From Flavobacterium franklandianum (GTDB taxonomy: Bacteria > Bacteroidota > Bacteroidia > Flavobacteriales > Flavobacteriaceae), in contig NZ_VJZR01000015.1 of assembly GCF_007097365.1 (NCBI RefSeq), forward strand, positions 1-64,000: 64,000 nucleotides of DNA, given 5' to 3'. Made by a program: the position numbers and the translations under genes. This document shows positions 42,865-51,608 of the stretch, piece by piece (within the stretch, counting starts at the first letter, position 1; every line of letters begins with the position of its first letter). The notes below the pieces were generated by a model. That model did no database searches, had not been told where the DNA came from, and worked only from the letters and a program-made list of their open reading frames with translations.

Positions 42865-45445
42865 CGGAGTCGTTGTTTTCTATGGTGTCTAAAACGGAAT
42901 GTTGCATCACAGAATGGTTGAAATACAAACTCGATAAATTGTTGGAAACATTGCAAATTAATTCAAAAACTTTGGAGAGCGTTTCGTCTAATTCGAAGCG
43001 AAATTGAGTTTCTGAATCGACTAATATGAGATTATCGGCATCGATTAATTTGACAATTGTACTGGCTTCCAAAGCTGATTTCTCGGCAATACTCAATCGA
43101 TGAGTGTCGTTTGTTTTGGGTAATTTCGAAAGATAATACGAAAGCGTATCCAATAAATAAGAAAGCGTGTAAGGCAAGTTTTTTTCTAAAAAAATCATAC
43201 TGATAACGGCTTTCAAACTCAAATGTGATTTGTAAATATTGCGATATTGTGCCAATAAATGATGATTTTCTAAAATGGCTTCCATCAAAAGAGCCTCTTC
43301 TTCTTCGGTTTTTTTAAAATTCAAAGTAGAACGAAAAACAGAGAGTAGAGATAAAATTCGCTCTACATTTTTTCCTGCTTCCAACAAATAAAATCCATTG
43401 TCCCGAGGCAAAGTTTCGTTGATATTGCCATAAAATGAAAACAGTCGAATGTGTAATTTATCCAAACCGTGGTTTACATAATTAATGTTGTTGGTATTGA
43501 TGTTTTTTAAAGCATAAAGACTATCCTCGACCAAGTTGATGATGCGTCGGGTATCGTGATTCCATTTTTCACTCACCTGATTAATGGTGTTAAGCAGCGA
43601 TTGCAAATTATAGACTACCGAACCCGGTTTTGTAGGATCATTAATCAAAAACAATAGTTCGGCAATGGGGTCTTCAAAAATGGCTTCATTATCAAATTCT
43701 TCCCCTTTTTTTGGCTCTTTGCCAACAAATCCGGGATAAGTTTGAGTCAAGTGCGTTAATGATTTTAATAAAACTACTAAAAATTCGGGCTGTTTATTGC
43801 CGTGTTTGGTTACGTTTTCGTTGAGTCTGTTCAGAATTATTTTAAGAAAACTACGCAACGCCATGGTTCTTTCGCACAAACGCCCCAGCCAAAATAAATT
43901 TTCAGCATTTCGGCTCGTCAACGAGTTATTGAGTTGATTATTCGTGTTTTTTCGTTCAACCGGTTTCTCTAAATATTCTGTTGGTGTATCCGAAATAATC
44001 CAAGTATCTTTTGAGATACCGCCCAATTGGTTCGAAATTTCAAACTTTCCTTTTACGGCGGAACTTCGGGTCAAACCACCTTGCATCACTTTGTAGTCGG
44101 TACCATCAGCAATCAAAAAAGCGCGAAGAGCTGCAAAACGAGGTTCTATGACTCCATCGATAAAGGAGGGAGTTGTCGATAAACTCACTTCTTCTTGCGC
44201 CACATAATCTTTTGGACTTTCAAGAATCAGATTTTTTAATTCGGCGAGTTTTTCTATAGTCAACAAGCGTCCGTAAATGGATCTAAACCCTTGTTTCCGA
44301 TTGGTTTTCTTAATGATTAACTTGGGTAAATTTTCTAAAACAAATTTCAACTCTTTGGCTTGACCACACCACCAGGTAGCCACCGAGCTCATTAGTAAAG
44401 GCTCTTTTAATAAAAACTTACAGGCATTTTGCATAAATGCCATCAATCCATAATTTTCTAAAACACTCGTTCCAGGAGGATTCATAACCGCAACATTTCC
44501 TAAACGAATTACTTGTAATAAACCCGGAATTCCTAGCAAAGAATCTCTACGCAATTCTAGTGGATCACACCATTCATCGTCCAAACGTTTGATAATAACA
44601 TCCACTCGTTCCAGTTGGTCAATCGATTTTAGCCATACAAAACCATCTCGAACCAACAAATCGTTTCCTTGCACAAGTGTGTATCCTAAATAAGAAGAAA
44701 GGTACACGTGTTCAAAATAGGTTTCGTTTCCAGGTCCCGGAGTCAGGAAAACGACATTTGGATTTTCATTGCTATTGTTTCCGAGGGAGTCAACCGTTTG
44801 TTGCAATTGACTAAAATAGGGTGAAAGTCGCTTTCTATAGGTTTTTTTATTGAGCTCTGGAATCACCTTACTCATTACAATTCTATTTTCAAGAGCATAT
44901 CCCGCCCCAGAAGGAGCTTGGGTTCTATTGTCTAATAGCCACATTTTTCCATCAGGACCACGAGCTAAATCAACGGCATAATTGAGTAATTGTTTGTCGT
45001 GTTTTTGTCTAATGTCAAAACAAGGTAAGAGAAAACCCGAGTTGTCAAAAACCAATTCGGCTGGAATAATGGCGTTTTTAATCAATAATTGAGGTCCGTA
45101 AAGATCTTTCAAAATCAAATCCAACAATCGTGCTCTTTGCTTTAAACCTTCTTCTATGGTTTTCCATTCCGATTCGTGAATCAGAAACGGAATAGGATCC
45201 AGTTTCCAAGCACGATTCGACTCTTTATTAGAACCATAAACATTATAAGTAACTCCGTTTTCCTTTAATTTCTTTACAATTTCCTGATTGCGTAATTCTA
45301 GTTCGTCTATGCCTATATCTTCTAAAGTATCAAAAAGACCCTGCCAATAGGGCTTTACTTGACCATTTTGGTCAAGAACTTCGTCGTAAGTATTGATGCT
45401 TTCTTTATAGGTTTGGAGTAATCCCAATGAATTATCTTGAATCAT
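42854..45445 (-). CDS. Circularly permuted ATP-grasp fused to alpha-E domain
   Basis: 863 residues. N-terminal 480 residues match the circularly permuted ATP-grasp family (DUF404/DUF407): LDNRTQAPSGAGYALENR, VFLTPGPGNETYFEHVYLS, YTLVQGNDLLVRDGFVW, RLDDEWCDPLELR and NPPGTSVLEN. From about 510 the all-helical alpha-E domain (DUF403) begins with the NLFWLGRLCERTMALRSFLK repeat-like helix. Together these are predicted in comparative-genomic work to form peptide or amide bonds. In other genomes the two domains are often separate genes; here they are fused. It is transcribed with the transglutaminase it overlaps by 11 bp. Confidence 0.88.
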   Translation of the reverse strand: MIQDNSLGLLQTYKESINTYDEVLDQNGQVKPYWQGLFDTLEDIGIDELELRNQEIVKKLKENGVTYNVYGSNKESNRAWKLDPIPFLIHESEWKTIEEGLKQRARLLDLILKDLYGPQLLIKNAIIPAELVFDNSGFLLPCFDIRQKHDKQLLNYAVDLARGPDGKMWLLDNRTQAPSGAGYALENRIVMSKVIPELNKKTYRKRLSPYFSQLQQTVDSLGNNSNENPNVVFLTPGPGNETYFEHVYLSSYLGYTLVQGNDLLVRDGFVWLKSIDQLERVDVIIKRLDDEWCDPLELRRDSLLGIPGLLQVIRLGNVAVMNPPGTSVLENYGLMAFMQNACKFLLKEPLLMSSVATWWCGQAKELKFVLENLPKLIIKKTNRKQGFRSIYGRLLTIEKLAELKNLILESPKDYVAQEEVSLSTTPSFIDGVIEPRFAALRAFLIADGTDYKVMQGGLTRSSAVKGKFEISNQLGGISKDTWIISDTPTEYLEKPVERKNTNNQLNNSLTSRNAENLFWLGRLCERTMALRSFLKIILNRLNENVTKHGNKQPEFLVVLLKSLTHLTQTYPGFVGKEPKKGEEFDNEAIFEDPIAELLFLINDPTKPGSVVYNLQSLLNTINQVSEKWNHDTRRIINLVEDSLYALKNINTNNINYVNHGLDKLHIRLFSFYGNINETLPRDNGFYLLEAGKNVERILSLLSVFRSTLNFKKTEEEEALLMEAILENHHLLAQYRNIYKSHLSLKAVISMIFLEKNLPYTLSYLLDTLSYYLSKLPKTNDTHRLSIAEKSALEASTIVKLIDADNLILVDSETQFRFELDETLSKVFELICNVSNNLSSLYFNHSVMQHSVLDTIENNDSDEI

Positions 45446-45514
45446 TTGTTAATCTTAATGAATTTCTTTTTTTAGCCTTGCAAAATACTAGTTTTTAATG
45501 GAACAACAATTAAT

Positions 45515-45727
45515 TATTAAATAAAACGGACCCTCGCTTTTAAAAAGTAAGCCACAGATTCACAGATTTTAAAGAGAAATTAATTTATGAGATGAATTCT
45601 TGGTTTTAAAAAACGCTTAAAACTATAATATTAAAACCAATTTTTATTATTTAAAATCTGTGAATCTGTGGCGTTTTATTCTTTACAGTTTTATTCTATT
45701 TTAAAAGCGAATGTCCTATTAAATAAA
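45515..45727. mobile_element. MITE-like element with TIRs and 11-bp duplication
   Basis: Terminal repeats ggaccctcgcttttaaa (45528-45544) and, inverted, tttaaaagcgaatgtcc (45700-45716) match at 14-15 of 17 positions. A perfect 23-bp inner inverted repeat (45551-45573 with 45650-45672; core cacagattcacagatttta) encloses 76 bp. The direct repeat tattaaataaa flanks it at 45515-45525 and 45717-45727, as a target-site duplication would. No transposase ORF. It lies between two genes of the amidoligase-like cluster. Confidence 0.7.
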
Positions 45728-45823
45728 CTATCTCCTTTGCAACTTTTTTAGATACTTTACCCTCCACTAATTAGTATTTATTCATTTTTATCTGTGTAAA
45801 TTTGTGCAATCTGTGTCGAAAAA
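45728..45823. repeat. Remaining intergenic sequence with aatctgtg-type repeat
   Basis: The 96 bp after the MITE-like element hold tctgtgtaaatttgtgcaat (45791-45810) followed by ctgtgtcg, a degenerate form of the cacagatt motif also seen at 27882, 45553, 49623 and 50560-50575. No gene. Confidence 0.5.
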
Positions 45824-48800
45824 CTATTTCTTAGCCACCCAATAATGCCTTAAATCCAAGGTGTTCGGATATTCAGGATTAATCAATTCTATTGGTGTAT
45901 CGGGTTTTAAATTGGTTTTGTTTTCAGCCACAAATCGCGATACCGTCGGCGTATCAATAACAGGTGCACTTTGTTCCTTGGTGGCCGATGGAGTATGTCC
46001 AAAATCCCAAAAACGACTGATTTTCCGCGATTCGGCTTCGTAACTGTTTACAGGAACAGTTTCATAACTTCGTCCTCCGGGATGCGAAACAAAATAAGTA
46101 CAACCGCCAATTACTTTGTTGTTCCAAGTATCGACAATATCAAAAACCAACGGCACATCAACCCCAATATTAGGATGCAATGCTGATGGTGGATTCCAAG
46201 CTTTATAGCGAATTCCAGCTACATATTCACCTTTCGTTCCCGTACTTCGCAACGGAATTCTACAGCCTTTACACAATAAAATATGACGATCTGGAATAAT
46301 CCCCGATATTTTAACTTGCAACCTTTCTAATGAAGAATCCACAAAACGAGCTGTGCCGTTACTGGATAATTCCTCTCCCAAAACGTGCCAAGGTTCTATT
46401 CCCAAACGAATTTCCAGTTGGATATTATCAACCGTAATGCCTCCGTGATGCGGAAACCGGAACTCAAAAAAGGGATCAAACCACGAGATGTCAAAATCAT
46501 AACCCGCGTCTTTCAAATCATTCACCACATCAATCATATCGAGATAAGCAAAGTGCGGCAACAAGAATTTATCGTGCAATTCAGTTCCCCAACGCACTAG
46601 TTTTTTTTCGTAGGGAGTTGCCCAAAATTTGGCGACCAAGGAACGCACCAATAGGTTTTGAACCAAGTTCATATGTTTGTGAGGCGGCATATCAAAAGCA
46701 CGTAATTCCAATATTCCCAAACGTCCGGTTGGGGAATCGGGAGAATACAATTTGTCGATGCAAAATTCAGTTCTGTGTGTGTTTCCTGTAATGTCGGTGA
46801 GTAGATTTCTAAAAATTCGATCGACCATCCAAAAAGGAATTTCTTTGTCTTTCGGAATTTGTTCAAAGGCAATTTCCATTTCATACAAACGCTCGTCACG
46901 ACCTTCGTCAATTCGGGGCGCTTGGCTCGTTGGCCCAATAAAAGGCCCTGCAAAAAGGTAACTCAACACCGGATGATGTTGCCAATAGGTAATCAAACTG
47001 CGCAACAAATCGGGTCTTCTCAACAACGGACTGTCTTCTGGTTTGGAAGCTCCAAGCGTAACGTGATTTCCACCACCAGTTCCTGTATGACGTCCATCGA
47101 CCATAAATTTATCGGTTCCCAAACGAGAAAGAAAAGCTTCTTCATACAAAGCGGAGGTGTGATCTACAATTTCCTGCCACGATTTGGCTGGATGCACATT
47201 CACTTCGATAACACCTGGATCGGGAGTCACCATCATTTTTTCGATGCGGTAATCAGTTTCGGGTTGGTAACCTTCAATACGAACGGGCATTTGTAGTTTT
47301 TCGGCAGTCGTTTCTACAGAGGCTATTAGGTCCAAATAGGTTTCCAAATAATCCGTTGGAGGCAAGAAAACATAAATAATGCCATCCCGCTCTTCCACAC
47401 ACATGGCTGTCGAAAAAGTTTCTACTTCAAATAATAGTGACTCTTCTTCTTCTTCTTCTTCTTCTTCGTCCTCTAATTTTGGAGCAACGTGCGCTTTGTA
47501 AGCAGCTGATGTGGTTCCATAACGTTCTTCCAAAGATTGATGATAATCGCCCAATGGAGGTAACTCTTCGAATAAACTTCTCGAAACGGGTTGTTCTCTT
47601 TTGTTTTTAGACACTTTGGGCAACGATTCCAACGGCAAACGCAAGCCAACAGGGGAGTTCCCGGGAATCAAATAACATTGTCCTCTTCGGAATTCCCATA
47701 CACAACTGACCCAATTGTGGGTTTCGTGAATCCATTTTAAGGGCAACACAAACCCTGAAGGATTGTTCAATCCTTTTTCCAATAATTTAGCCAAAGTATG
47801 GCGCTGAACAGAATCTTTGAGATTAACAGTTAGCGGATCTAAATTGACAGGTAATTTCCCTTCTTCCAAAGCCCAATAAATAGGGTCTTCGTAGGTAGGA
47901 TTTATATTTTTGGTATCAATGCCCAAGTATTTTGTCAGTTCAATGGCAAAACGTTCGGCATCGTGAAAAGTAAATTTTTTGCCGTCCTCTTTGGCAATCA
48001 AAGCGTCATTTTTCCACAATGGCAATCCGTCTTTTCTCCAGTACAAAGCATATTGCCAACGCGGAAATAATTCGCCCGGATACCATTTTCCTTGACCAAA
48101 ATGCAGCAAACCGCCATGGGCAAAACGACCTTTCAATCGGAGTGCCAAGTCGTAAGCGAGTTTGCGTTTCAAAGGGCCATCGGCAGTAGAATTCCACTCA
48201 GGGGATTCAAAATCATCGATAGAAACAAAAGTAGGTTCGCCCCCCATTGTCAATCGGACATCGCCTTCAATCAAGTCTTTTTCGACTACATTACCTACCT
48301 CCATAATGTCCTCCCATTGCTTTTCAGTATAGGGTTTGGTCACTCTTGGGTCTTCATAAATTCGGGTTACCGTATTGTCAAATTCAAATTCTACTTGACA
48401 AATTTCAGTAGCACCCGTTACGGGAGCGGCACTTTCATAATCGGGAGTACAACTCAGCGGAATATGGCCTTCGCCAGCAAAAAGTCCGGAAGTAGGGTCG
48501 AGTCCAATCCATCCCGCTCCAGGCAAATACACTTCGACCCAAGCGTGCAAATCGGTAAAATCATTTTCGGGACCCGATGGACCGTCGAGCGATTTCACAT
48601 CGGAAGTTAATTGTACTAAATAACCCGAAACAAATCGAGTCGCCAAGCCAATACTACGCAAAGCTTGAACCAACAGCCAGGCAAAATCTCGACAGGAACC
48701 GCTTTGTATTTCCAATGTTTCTTCACTGGTTTGTACACCTACTTCGAGCCGGATATTGTAATTCAGGGTTTGAAATACCAATTGATTGGCATAAACCAAA

Positions 48801-49234
48801 AAATCAACTGTTTTTAAGTCTTTTACTTGAGACAATTGCGCCACAAAAGCATCAAATTTATCCCCTTTTTCTTTTACTTCTAAATACGGAAATAATTCTT
48901 TAAACAAATTGTTATCATAACTAAAAGGAAAGGTTTCGGCATATTCTTCGACAAAAAAGTCAAAGGGATTAATCACTTTCAGTTTGGCAATGACTTCTAC
49001 TTCGACCCTTAATTCGGTTGTAGGTTCGTTAAAAACAACTCTCGCCTGATAATTCCCAAAAGGGTCTTGCTGCCAATTGATAAAATGATTTTCAGGATAA
49101 ATCTTAAAGGAATAACCTTCAATAACAGTTCGAGAATGAGAGGCTGGTCTAAGCCTAAAAATATGAGGAAATAGCTTTACACTCCGATCAAATTTGTAAG
49201 CTGTTTTATGTGAAATGGCTATTTTTATGGACAT
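45824..49234 (-). CDS. Transglutaminase-DUF2126 fusion
   Basis: 1136 residues from the ATG at 49234 (MSIKIAISHKTAYKFD); an upstream in-frame ATG at 49384 adds 50 residues that look like leader. Residues 1-300: beta domain plus transglutaminase core, Cys 171 in SGSCRDFAWLLVQALRS, His 220 in DLHAWVEVYLP, Asp 236 in LDPTSG. A second region from about 340 carries the DUF2126 landmarks RLTMGGEPTFVSIDD, HFGQGKWYPGELFPRW, DGRHTGTGGGNHVTLG and GPFIGPTSQAPR; in the literature DUF2126 is grouped with glutamine-synthetase/GCS-fold amidoligases. An acidic insert with nine consecutive Glu, encoded by a GAA microsatellite (47441-47466), lies near residue 595. Probably first gene of the cluster. Confidence 0.88.
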   Translation of the reverse strand: MSIKIAISHKTAYKFDRSVKLFPHIFRLRPASHSRTVIEGYSFKIYPENHFINWQQDPFGNYQARVVFNEPTTELRVEVEVIAKLKVINPFDFFVEEYAETFPFSYDNNLFKELFPYLEVKEKGDKFDAFVAQLSQVKDLKTVDFLVYANQLVFQTLNYNIRLEVGVQTSEETLEIQSGSCRDFAWLLVQALRSIGLATRFVSGYLVQLTSDVKSLDGPSGPENDFTDLHAWVEVYLPGAGWIGLDPTSGLFAGEGHIPLSCTPDYESAAPVTGATEICQVEFEFDNTVTRIYEDPRVTKPYTEKQWEDIMEVGNVVEKDLIEGDVRLTMGGEPTFVSIDDFESPEWNSTADGPLKRKLAYDLALRLKGRFAHGGLLHFGQGKWYPGELFPRWQYALYWRKDGLPLWKNDALIAKEDGKKFTFHDAERFAIELTKYLGIDTKNINPTYEDPIYWALEEGKLPVNLDPLTVNLKDSVQRHTLAKLLEKGLNNPSGFVLPLKWIHETHNWVSCVWEFRRGQCYLIPGNSPVGLRLPLESLPKVSKNKREQPVSRSLFEELPPLGDYHQSLEERYGTTSAAYKAHVAPKLEDEEEEEEEEESLLFEVETFSTAMCVEERDGIIYVFLPPTDYLETYLDLIASVETTAEKLQMPVRIEGYQPETDYRIEKMMVTPDPGVIEVNVHPAKSWQEIVDHTSALYEEAFLSRLGTDKFMVDGRHTGTGGGNHVTLGASKPEDSPLLRRPDLLRSLITYWQHHPVLSYLFAGPFIGPTSQAPRIDEGRDERLYEMEIAFEQIPKDKEIPFWMVDRIFRNLLTDITGNTHRTEFCIDKLYSPDSPTGRLGILELRAFDMPPHKHMNLVQNLLVRSLVAKFWATPYEKKLVRWGTELHDKFLLPHFAYLDMIDVVNDLKDAGYDFDISWFDPFFEFRFPHHGGITVDNIQLEIRLGIEPWHVLGEELSSNGTARFVDSSLERLQVKISGIIPDRHILLCKGCRIPLRSTGTKGEYVAGIRYKAWNPPSALHPNIGVDVPLVFDIVDTWNNKVIGGCTYFVSHPGGRSYETVPVNSYEAESRKISRFWDFGHTPSATKEQSAPVIDTPTVSRFVAENKTNLKPDTPIELINPEYPNTLDLRHYWVAKK

Positions 49235-49687
49235 AAGGAAGTGTTTTTTATAACATGATTTGATAGATACAAATATTGAAAAAAAATCACTAATTATCGA
49301 ATTTATATGATAATAATTAATTGTATTTGTGTAGAAATAACTCCAAATCGATATTTCTAGGTTTCGATATTGAGAATAACGCAAATTGAATCAAATTGTA
49401 TTAAAAACAAGCAAGTTTGCTAATAAAACAACTTTTTCACAAAAAACAGAAAGTTCAAAAAGGAGTAACACCTTTTGGATGTCTTTTTATTTTATCAAAA
49501 ATTGTAGTAGGTGTAAATTTATGATAATTCGTGTATTCGTGGCCCATATTTTTGTATAGCTATCATAAAGTCACCTCTTTGTATGGACTAAAATCCGTAA
49601 ATTTCTATTTATAAAAAAATATGAAATCTGTGGCTAAACTATCAAAAATTAGTTCAAATCCTAAATTACATCACATTGCATTCGTGT
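49235..49687. other. Intergenic region upstream of the amidoligase cluster
   Basis: About 450 bp. It presumably holds the promoter of the cluster, but I find no exact TAnnTTTG match in the right strand. A weak hairpin aaaagg...ccttttt (about 49458-49477) followed by T residues lies downstream of the GYF gene, and an aaatctgtggc piece of the cacagatt repeat is at 49622-49634. No gene seen. Confidence 0.5.
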
Positions 49688-50410
49688 CTATTTCGGTATT
49701 TTCTCCATTTCCAATTTCAACTGATCGGATTCGTTTTTTAGTTTGTTTATGATGTTTTTATAAGAATCAATATTTTTTTGCAAGAAATCCATTTGTTTCT
49801 TTTTTTCTGAGGCAGATCTCAAAAGCTTGAAACCAGCGGCTTTTTGTAGTTTTTTCTCTGTTTCATCCAAATTGTTTTGGTACTCTACTATAAGTTGCTC
49901 AATTTTCGTAAGCCTGTTGCTGGCAGTTTCTTTTTTCGTATTAGCCATTCTTCGGGCATCAATTTGCTCTTGTATGACCGCCTGAATTTTTTCTTCTTCC
50001 AATTGTTTTTGTTTCAATTCCAATTGATAATTTTCAATTTCGGTTTTATGATTTTTGATTTTCAACTCTCGGCTTCTATTTTCTTCAATGGTTTTCAAAA
50101 CTGAGATGCCAATCAATATCACAACAGTTGCACAAACTATTAAAAAGGCATTTTTAGACAAGCCTAGAATTTTGCGTGCTTCTTTATTGGTCTCCACTTT
50201 AGTTGCCAGTTCGGGAGTTTCAAAGAGTGGAAAGGCCGGAGGATTTACGGTAAAAAGTTGGTTGAGTTCAGGGATTTCACCAGCCGTTTTCCAGTGCAGC
50301 ATACCATCAAACCATACAGGGCTGGTTTTGGTAATATTTTTAGCTTTCAATTCTTCTATATCAAAAGGACCGCTGCTTTCAGTTCCGTTGTGTAGATAGT
50401 ATTTTTTCAT
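49688..50410 (-). CDS. GYF_2-domain membrane protein with coiled coil
   Basis: 240 residues. N-terminal GYF_2-like domain (about 1-52): YYLHNGTESSGPFDIEELKA and SPVWFDGMLHWKTAGEI carry the GPF and W signature used to bind proline-rich partners. One membrane helix about 88-107 (NAFLIVCATVVILIGISVL). The rest is a long charged coiled coil (about 110-238) with KLQKAAGFKLLRSASEKKKQ in the middle. Type and orientation suggest the GYF domain and the coil lie on opposite sides of the membrane. It has its own promoter at 50449-50478. Partner unknown. Confidence 0.8.
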   Translation of the reverse strand: MKKYYLHNGTESSGPFDIEELKAKNITKTSPVWFDGMLHWKTAGEIPELNQLFTVNPPAFPLFETPELATKVETNKEARKILGLSKNAFLIVCATVVILIGISVLKTIEENRSRELKIKNHKTEIENYQLELKQKQLEEEKIQAVIQEQIDARRMANTKKETASNRLTKIEQLIVEYQNNLDETEKKLQKAAGFKLLRSASEKKKQMDFLQKNIDSYKNIINKLKNESDQLKLEMEKIPK

Positions 50411-50448
50411 AAAATAGGGCTGTAGTATTGCAGTTGAATCGTTTTTTT

Positions 50449-50478
50449 CAAAGCTACAATCATTTTTTGATATAGCAA
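50449..50478 (-). promoter_or_regulatory. Promoter of GYF-domain gene
   Basis: Minus strand TTG (plus CAA 50476-50478), 19-nt spacer, TAGCTTTG (plus 50449-50456), 39 nt before the ATG. Full -33/-7 match. Confidence 0.7.
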
Positions 50479-50683
50479 AATTTTAAGTGACAGCTAGGAC
50501 TATTGTTTTGAAAAATCAACAATGCAATAACTCACAACTCACCATCAAAAAGCCGCGCAAATCTGTGCAAACTGTGGCCAGAAATCACATCACGCATTCA
50601 ACTTGGCATTATCCGCGTTCGAATATCCACAACCTACAACTCCCTACGATTAACCAATTAACACATAACTCCCAACAATTCCT

Positions 50684-50691
50684 TAATTTTG
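50684..50691 (+). promoter_or_regulatory. -7 box for DUF1826 gene
   Basis: TAATTTTG (TAnnTTTG), 37 nt before the ATG. Confidence 0.45.
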
Positions 50692-50727
50692 TACCACATC
50701 AAGCAACCAACTTCTTGATTACCTACT

Positions 50728-51426
50728 ATGAGAAATACATTTTCTGGCAACAGCCAAATCGGAATAGTCTCCACTTTTTCTGAACTGGTACATACCGATT
50801 TTAAGGAAGCAATGAATGCCCTTTGCTGGTACCGAAATTTGGAAGGCGACTTTGCAGCGATTGTTGAGCAACTGCAATTAAAAGAAAACATAACCGAAGT
50901 ATTTCCTAAAGACCTATTGGCACTCCAACTATCCGAAAAGGGGAATAGCGCAAGGGAAATAATCTTAAATGATTTCCAATTATTAACCGATTTCGGAGCT
51001 TCACCATCTCTTAATTTATTGAAGTGTTACGAACGAGATGAGGAGTTCGATTTCATCTCCACCGATGTGTATTCGTTTCATATAGATCGTTCGCCCATTG
51101 CAACGGATACTTTTTTGTGTACCTACCACGGAGCGGCAAGTGATATAATTGCTAATGCCCAAACGGAACAAAAAATACTAATTCCTGAAATCCGAAAAAA
51201 ACTGACAGCACTACACAACGGCTCAGCGGAGGAATTGGAAGACTTTTTGAAGGAAAACTATTTCGATTTGCATTATCAAGCCCAACCTCATTCAACCCCT
51301 ATTAATTTAGGATTAGGACATCTTTGGCGTCTGGCGGTGGATCATCCAGAACAACAGGTGCTCCCTTGTATTCACAGAGCACCAATAGAAAAAGAAGGGG
51401 AATATCGTTTGTTGTTGATTTGCTAA
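50728..51426 (+). CDS. DUF1826-like protein
   Basis: 232 residues, soluble. Matches what I know of DUF1826: an N-terminal FSELVHTDFKEAMNALCWYR helix, a middle LLTDFGASPSLNLLKCYERD segment, HIDRSPIATDTFLCTYHG with clustered His and Asp (possible metal site), and the C-terminal GHLWRLAVDHPEQQVLPCIHRAP. Function is not established. The His/Asp/Cys-rich motif order could suit a metal-binding or oxygenase-like fold; that is inference. Divergent from the GYF gene. Confidence 0.7.
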   Translation: MRNTFSGNSQIGIVSTFSELVHTDFKEAMNALCWYRNLEGDFAAIVEQLQLKENITEVFPKDLLALQLSEKGNSAREIILNDFQLLTDFGASPSLNLLKCYERDEEFDFISTDVYSFHIDRSPIATDTFLCTYHGAASDIIANAQTEQKILIPEIRKKLTALHNGSAEELEDFLKENYFDLHYQAQPHSTPINLGLGHLWRLAVDHPEQQVLPCIHRAPIEKEGEYRLLLIC

Positions 51427-51608
51427 AATGCAAACTAATTACAGTTTTGAGGAATAATCCGAATTAATAAATTGAATGCGTTGTTACAATTGGAAGAAAA
51501 ACAGCATTGAAAACGCTTCGAACTGAATTCTAATTAAAGTAGGCACTCGTCAAAGATGATCACCAGAGGGTATTTTAACTCGTTTATTTGTTGTTTTGTG
51601 TTGTTTTA

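Larger units (their letters stand above)
50411..50727. other. Divergent intergenic region with repeat pieces
   Basis: 317 bp between the GYF and DUF1826 genes. Apart from the two promoters it holds gcgcaaatctgtgcaaactg (50554-50573) plus tggcc, a degenerate cacagatt-type repeat. No gene is called. Confidence 0.5.

Noticed and set aside
50487-50783. 98-residue plus-strand open frame upstream of the DUF1826 gene
   Set aside because: Composition is not protein-like, it covers repeat pieces and the promoter, and overlaps the real start.
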